A stretch of DNA of 64,000 nt, taken from the NCBI RefSeq assembly GCF_048564905.1, contig NC_132988.1:68628001-68692000 (forward strand). Reading direction: 5' to 3'. The DNA comes from Vicugna pacos. Its lineage: Eukaryota; Chordata; Mammalia; Artiodactyla; Camelidae. This document shows positions 60,621 through 64,000 of this stretch, piece after piece. The notes beneath the pieces were generated by a model that was given only the letters and a program-made list of their open reading frames with translations, was not told the origin of the DNA and did not search any database. Every line of letters starts with the position of its first letter. Positions within the stretch are counted from its first letter, which is position 1. A program made the position numbers and the translations under genes.

Positions 60621-61229
60621 AGTTGGACCACTAAATTTTTTACGATCGTTCACTCCGCACCCGTAAATATTACAGATCCGTCCCCCAGAATGGGAAGAAA
60701 TCAGGAATAGTGCGCGAGATGACGAGAAGGGAAAGTGTGGCTTTGGGAGGGCACTTACCGGGATGTTATCGTTTGACAGGAAGAGGCCTTCACCTTTTAA
60801 AGCCACTGTCACCAGAGCCATCTGAATGCAGCGGACCCCACTTTGTGCTGTATCAGTCAGCAAATGTCTATTGATACGTACAGCGAACGGGCCCTAGAGC
60901 AGGCAATATGTGTAAGACTCTTGGAGGAATGTTAAGTCTGGTTAAGAAAGACAAGGTCTTAGAATATGAAGATGTGACTGAAGATGTTAGGCATGATAAA
61001 AATGCCGAATACTTTGCTGTATGAGTTCTGAAAAGGGGGAGAAACTTGCGTAAGGTGAAGAGGGAATCATTCTGTCTCTGTCTGTCTCTCTCAGTCTCTG
61101 AGATAGAGCTAGAGATTTCTTTTTTAGTACCCAAGCAAATCTTTTAACTGGTCTGCACTGCCAAGAAACCCGGACTTTTTCTTTTCTGCATCTGATCTAT
61201 CCCATGGGAAAAGATTAGCATTAGTTGAC

Positions 61230-61415
61230 TATTTCCTGTGTGCATTCCCTGTGATTATCATAGTTAATCCTCACATCTCTGTGAGCCAAATATACCACTT
61301 TTTCAGATGAGGAAGTTGAGAATCAATGTGATTAAGTGATTTGTCCTAAATAACAATGTAATAGAAGGAATGAAGTTGACCCAGATTCTTTGCCTACCGA
61401 GCCCATGCTGTTTAA
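61230..61415 (-). repeat. MIR SINE, antisense
   Basis: 'catagttaatcctcacatct', 'cactttttcagatgaggaag' and 'ttctttgcctaccgagccca' are the reverse complement of MIR. Confidence 0.75.
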
Positions 61416-62356
61416 GTGAAAGCCAGACGACAAAAAAACTGTGATTGGATGGTCCCTCCCTAGGTTAGGGTCCATTAGATTCAGCTGGAGGGAGTCCTTT
61501 GTTGACTTCTTTTTATTACTTACCTAGAATGGGAGCCAACACTGACCACCGACTAAGAGTCTTAGTAAAATCATAGTTTGTGTGTTAGAGTAATCCACTA
61601 ATCTCTAGATATGAGTATCTGATCATGTCAGAAATTAGTCTTTTTATAAGCAGAGAGAGTAAAGATAATAGTCTCAACACTACTTCATTTTGTAAGGAAT
61701 CTGCTTTGTACTTTGTTCTTTAAATACAGCATCTCTTTTCCTTCCTAAAATTTTCTATTTTTGAGTAATTTGCTTATTAACCAGTCACTATAGAATGAAG
61801 ACCTTCCTCTCAATTGTTTATAACTCTGTAACAGTTGTGATACAAGGTGTGATGCAGAAGAATTTTTCAAGTTTTAGCCAGTATCAGTTGTGGGGATTAT
61901 CTGAACTTCACTTTGAGTCCTTCTTGTTAAGGATTGGCTTTATTTATTTATTTATTTTTTAATGTTGTCAGGAAATTTGGGCCGTAGCATGATGGAGATC
62001 ATCAATGGAAGACTGAAAGCTAGAGTTTCGTAATTGTGATCCCTTGATCTCTACTTTGCAATCGTAGCAGATATGTGGCATGATCTGTTAGCACATAAAG
62101 TTTGAATAGTCCCCTACTGGCCTTTAATTTCTGAAATTAAAAGCTTACTGGTGTGAAAGTGCTCAGAAAAATTACTGGGAAAGTGTATGTGTCCCACTTC
62201 CACTGTTTTTAAAGACCAGTCACTGGGGACATTTCATATTAGTAAAAGATCACTGATACTTGACTTAAAGTAGTTCTTGTTTTGTACTATTTTTGTTTGT
62301 ACCAGTTATTTTTAATGTACTTCGGAATACACATACTTGAAAAAAGGAATACTCTG

Positions 62357-62508
62357 AGGAGGGAAGGTAGAGCACATGCTTGGCACACACAAGGTCCTGG
62401 GTTCAATCTCCAGTACCTCCTCTAAAAATAAATAAGTAAACCTAACTACCCCCCCCACCAAAAAAACCAAAAAAATTAAAAAGAAAAAAGAGCCCTTAAA
62501 AAAAGAAA
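62357..62508 (+). repeat. Camelid-type tRNA-derived SINE
   Basis: 'ggaaggtagagcacatgctt' lacks about 12 bases of the usual A-box region; the B box 'ggttcaatctccagtacctc' and tail 'aaataaataagtaaacctaa' are intact. Flanked by a perfect 18-base duplication GAAAAAAGGAATACTCTG at 62339-62356 and 62509-62526, pointing to a fairly young insertion. Confidence 0.94.
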
Positions 62509-63559
62509 GAAAAAAGGAATACTCTGGATATTAATAAAAATACTTCCTTGTCAACGCCCTACACAGTCAGTGCAATATTGCTTTCTGTGATGGGCCTGAA
62601 TATCGGAACTCAGGGTCTCCCGACTACTCACTTGAACTACCTAAGACCAAACCGTTTTAAAAAGTCTTATTTCAATTACCAGAGCACTGCTTGATGCAGT
62701 CTCCATACCCAAAGAATATTTGCCTCCTTAACACCCAATTTTTAACTCTCGCTAATATATTTGCCCAAAGTATGTAACAGATAATAACTTTGACAGACTG
62801 TATATTAAGGCAGTGTTATCTTTTTGTTTTAGAAATCTTGACCGCACTCAGAGATTTTAAAAATTAGCCTTTACATTTGAGTTCAGAAGCTTTGTTTTAA
62901 ATGACACTGATAAATAATAGCAAAAACGTGTGCACAAGAGGTACCCTAAATTTTCAGAGTTCATGACATGTAAGGTTTCAGTGTAAAATCTTTCAGGATC
63001 TAATGTTCATAAAATATTCAGCAGAAATGCAATATGAAAGGTTTCTGACTAGATTATGTCACTTTCTGAGTCTTTTAGTGCTGATAATCTGCTAAATTTT
63101 TATGCTTCTAGCTTTTAAATCTCATAAATTTTACCATGCCTTTTTAAAAATTGATTTATAAAAATTACAAGTAACACAAGGATCTGTTGGTCATAGGTTA
63201 GATGTTTTATAGTAGAAAAGTACATTGAGCACAGAGTGAACTTTCCTTCTTGTGGGCCTCCAAACCCTCCTCTCCCCCACCCCTCCCCCAGCAGAGTTTA
63301 TTATCAGAGAATACCACTTTTGAGTTTGGTGAGTTTTCTCCTAGAACTTTTCCATGCATTCCCAGAGATGTATATGTTCATATTTCATGGGGCCTTTTCC
63401 TCCTTGGTGTATCACCTTCCATTCCAGTTTCTCACCAGCTACTTGCATGTCATGGTCCAGTACTTTTGAAATTGAGTCCTCCTAAACCCATGTTTCTCTT
63501 CCAAGGTTATGACTAACCCCTCTATCCAAACTTTATTCCCTTCCTTGTCCCATACCAAA

Positions 63560-64000
63560 GTGGGGAACTGAAACCAAACCGGACCTGTGGGGCCTTCCCA
63601 GATACAAAAGCCCCTCCATGACCCCTGTTTCTTGTTTGTGGGGAGAAAAGAAAAGAAAAGGCTTCGGTCTCGTAGGCCTTACCTGAGTTCCAAAGAGCAG
63701 ACTCCAGCAGTTAATGATTAGGACAGTAGAGTCACAGGACTCCTGGTTCCTCCTGAAGGGATGTAGATAACAATCTGATGCATATCTTTGAGTTTTTCTA
63801 TGGAAACTAAGACCCTCATCCACGTGGAGGATGGCAACTATGTGCTGACCACAAGCATGTAGACCCCAGACTGGTTGGAACCACAAGGTTGAAATTCCTG
63901 AAATGTCACTGTTACCTCACCACCAACCAACCAATCAGAAGGCAATCCACAAGCTGATCACATCCTACGAACCTCTCCCCTCACATTGTCTTTAGAAACC
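63560..64000 (+). mobile_element. Possible endogenous retrovirus LTR fragment (fossil)
   Basis: Composition and order of motifs ('ctcatccacgtggaggatgg', 'gttacctcaccaccaacc', CCAAT in 'accaatcag', then 'cccctcacattgtctttaga') resemble a class I (gamma-type) LTR, from memory of ungulate repeats. It runs off the right edge, so neither an internal region nor a second LTR can be seen. It is a relic; age and family are uncertain. Confidence 0.4.

Larger units (their letters stand above)
60172..63560 (+). other. RUFY3: RUFY3 intron 1 (start)
   Basis: From the donor at 60172 rightwards no further coding exon was recognised. It contains an antisense MIR and a camelid SINE. The CpG island extends to about 60620. 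Confidence 0.75.

Noticed and set aside
51476-62400. tRNA-like A/B boxes suggesting tRNA genes
   Set aside because: They are SINE heads with A-rich tails and target duplications; they do not fold into a full tRNA with a mature 3' end.
1-64000. Search for a novel system, toxin, phage or operon-like cluster
   Set aside because: The window is ordinary mammalian chromosome with four known, syntenic genes and common retroelements; nothing beyond these is supported.

Overview
The window is nuclear DNA from a placental mammal, most likely a camelid (camel, llama or alpaca). It is AT-rich and intron-containing, with abundant L1, L2, MIR and MER5-like repeats. It also carries four copies of a tRNA-derived SINE with the A-box/B-box text 'tatagctcagtggtagag...ggttcaatcccc' and a tail of the form 'aataaataaacctaattacc', which I associate with camelids. 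The species call is inference from that SINE. The gene identities rest on protein text matching known mammalian orthologues from memory.

Four genes are present in the order found in other mammals (human chromosome 4q13): ENAM (+), JCHAIN (-), UTP3 (+) and the first exon of a long RUFY3 isoform (+). ENAM occupies about 3.3-18.9 kb. Its eight coding exons, all joined by phase-0 introns, encode an apparently intact 1146-residue enamelin. JCHAIN occupies about 24.2-30.6 kb on the minus strand. Its four exons encode an intact 158-residue immunoglobulin J chain with all eight cysteines. UTP3 (46628-48052) is a single-exon gene for a 474-residue small-subunit processome protein behind a CpG-rich promoter. 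RUFY3 exon 1 lies in a strong CpG island near 59.3-60.6 kb. The rest of that gene lies beyond the window.

The genes are neighbours by ancestry rather than by shared function. ENAM is an enamel matrix protein of the SCPP cluster, JCHAIN is a plasma-cell secretory protein, UTP3 is a housekeeping nucleolar protein, and RUFY3 is a neuronal and lysosomal trafficking adaptor. ENAM and JCHAIN converge; JCHAIN and UTP3 are divergent across about 15.5 kb of repeat-laden DNA. UTP3 and RUFY3 are separated by about 11 kb that contains SINEs and an L1 which kept its 5' end, ORF1 region and the start of its ORF2 endonuclease. The last ~440 bases resemble part of an old endogenous-retrovirus LTR.

I found no evidence of a new biological system. 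The more interesting items are the two possible ENAM starts, microsatellite growth at the same internal site of two separate L1 copies, SINE insertions with clear target-site duplications, a 5'-retaining L1, a long pyrimidine tract in the ENAM 3' UTR, and the low-complexity RUFY3 N-terminus. Outer limits of old repeats are approximate.
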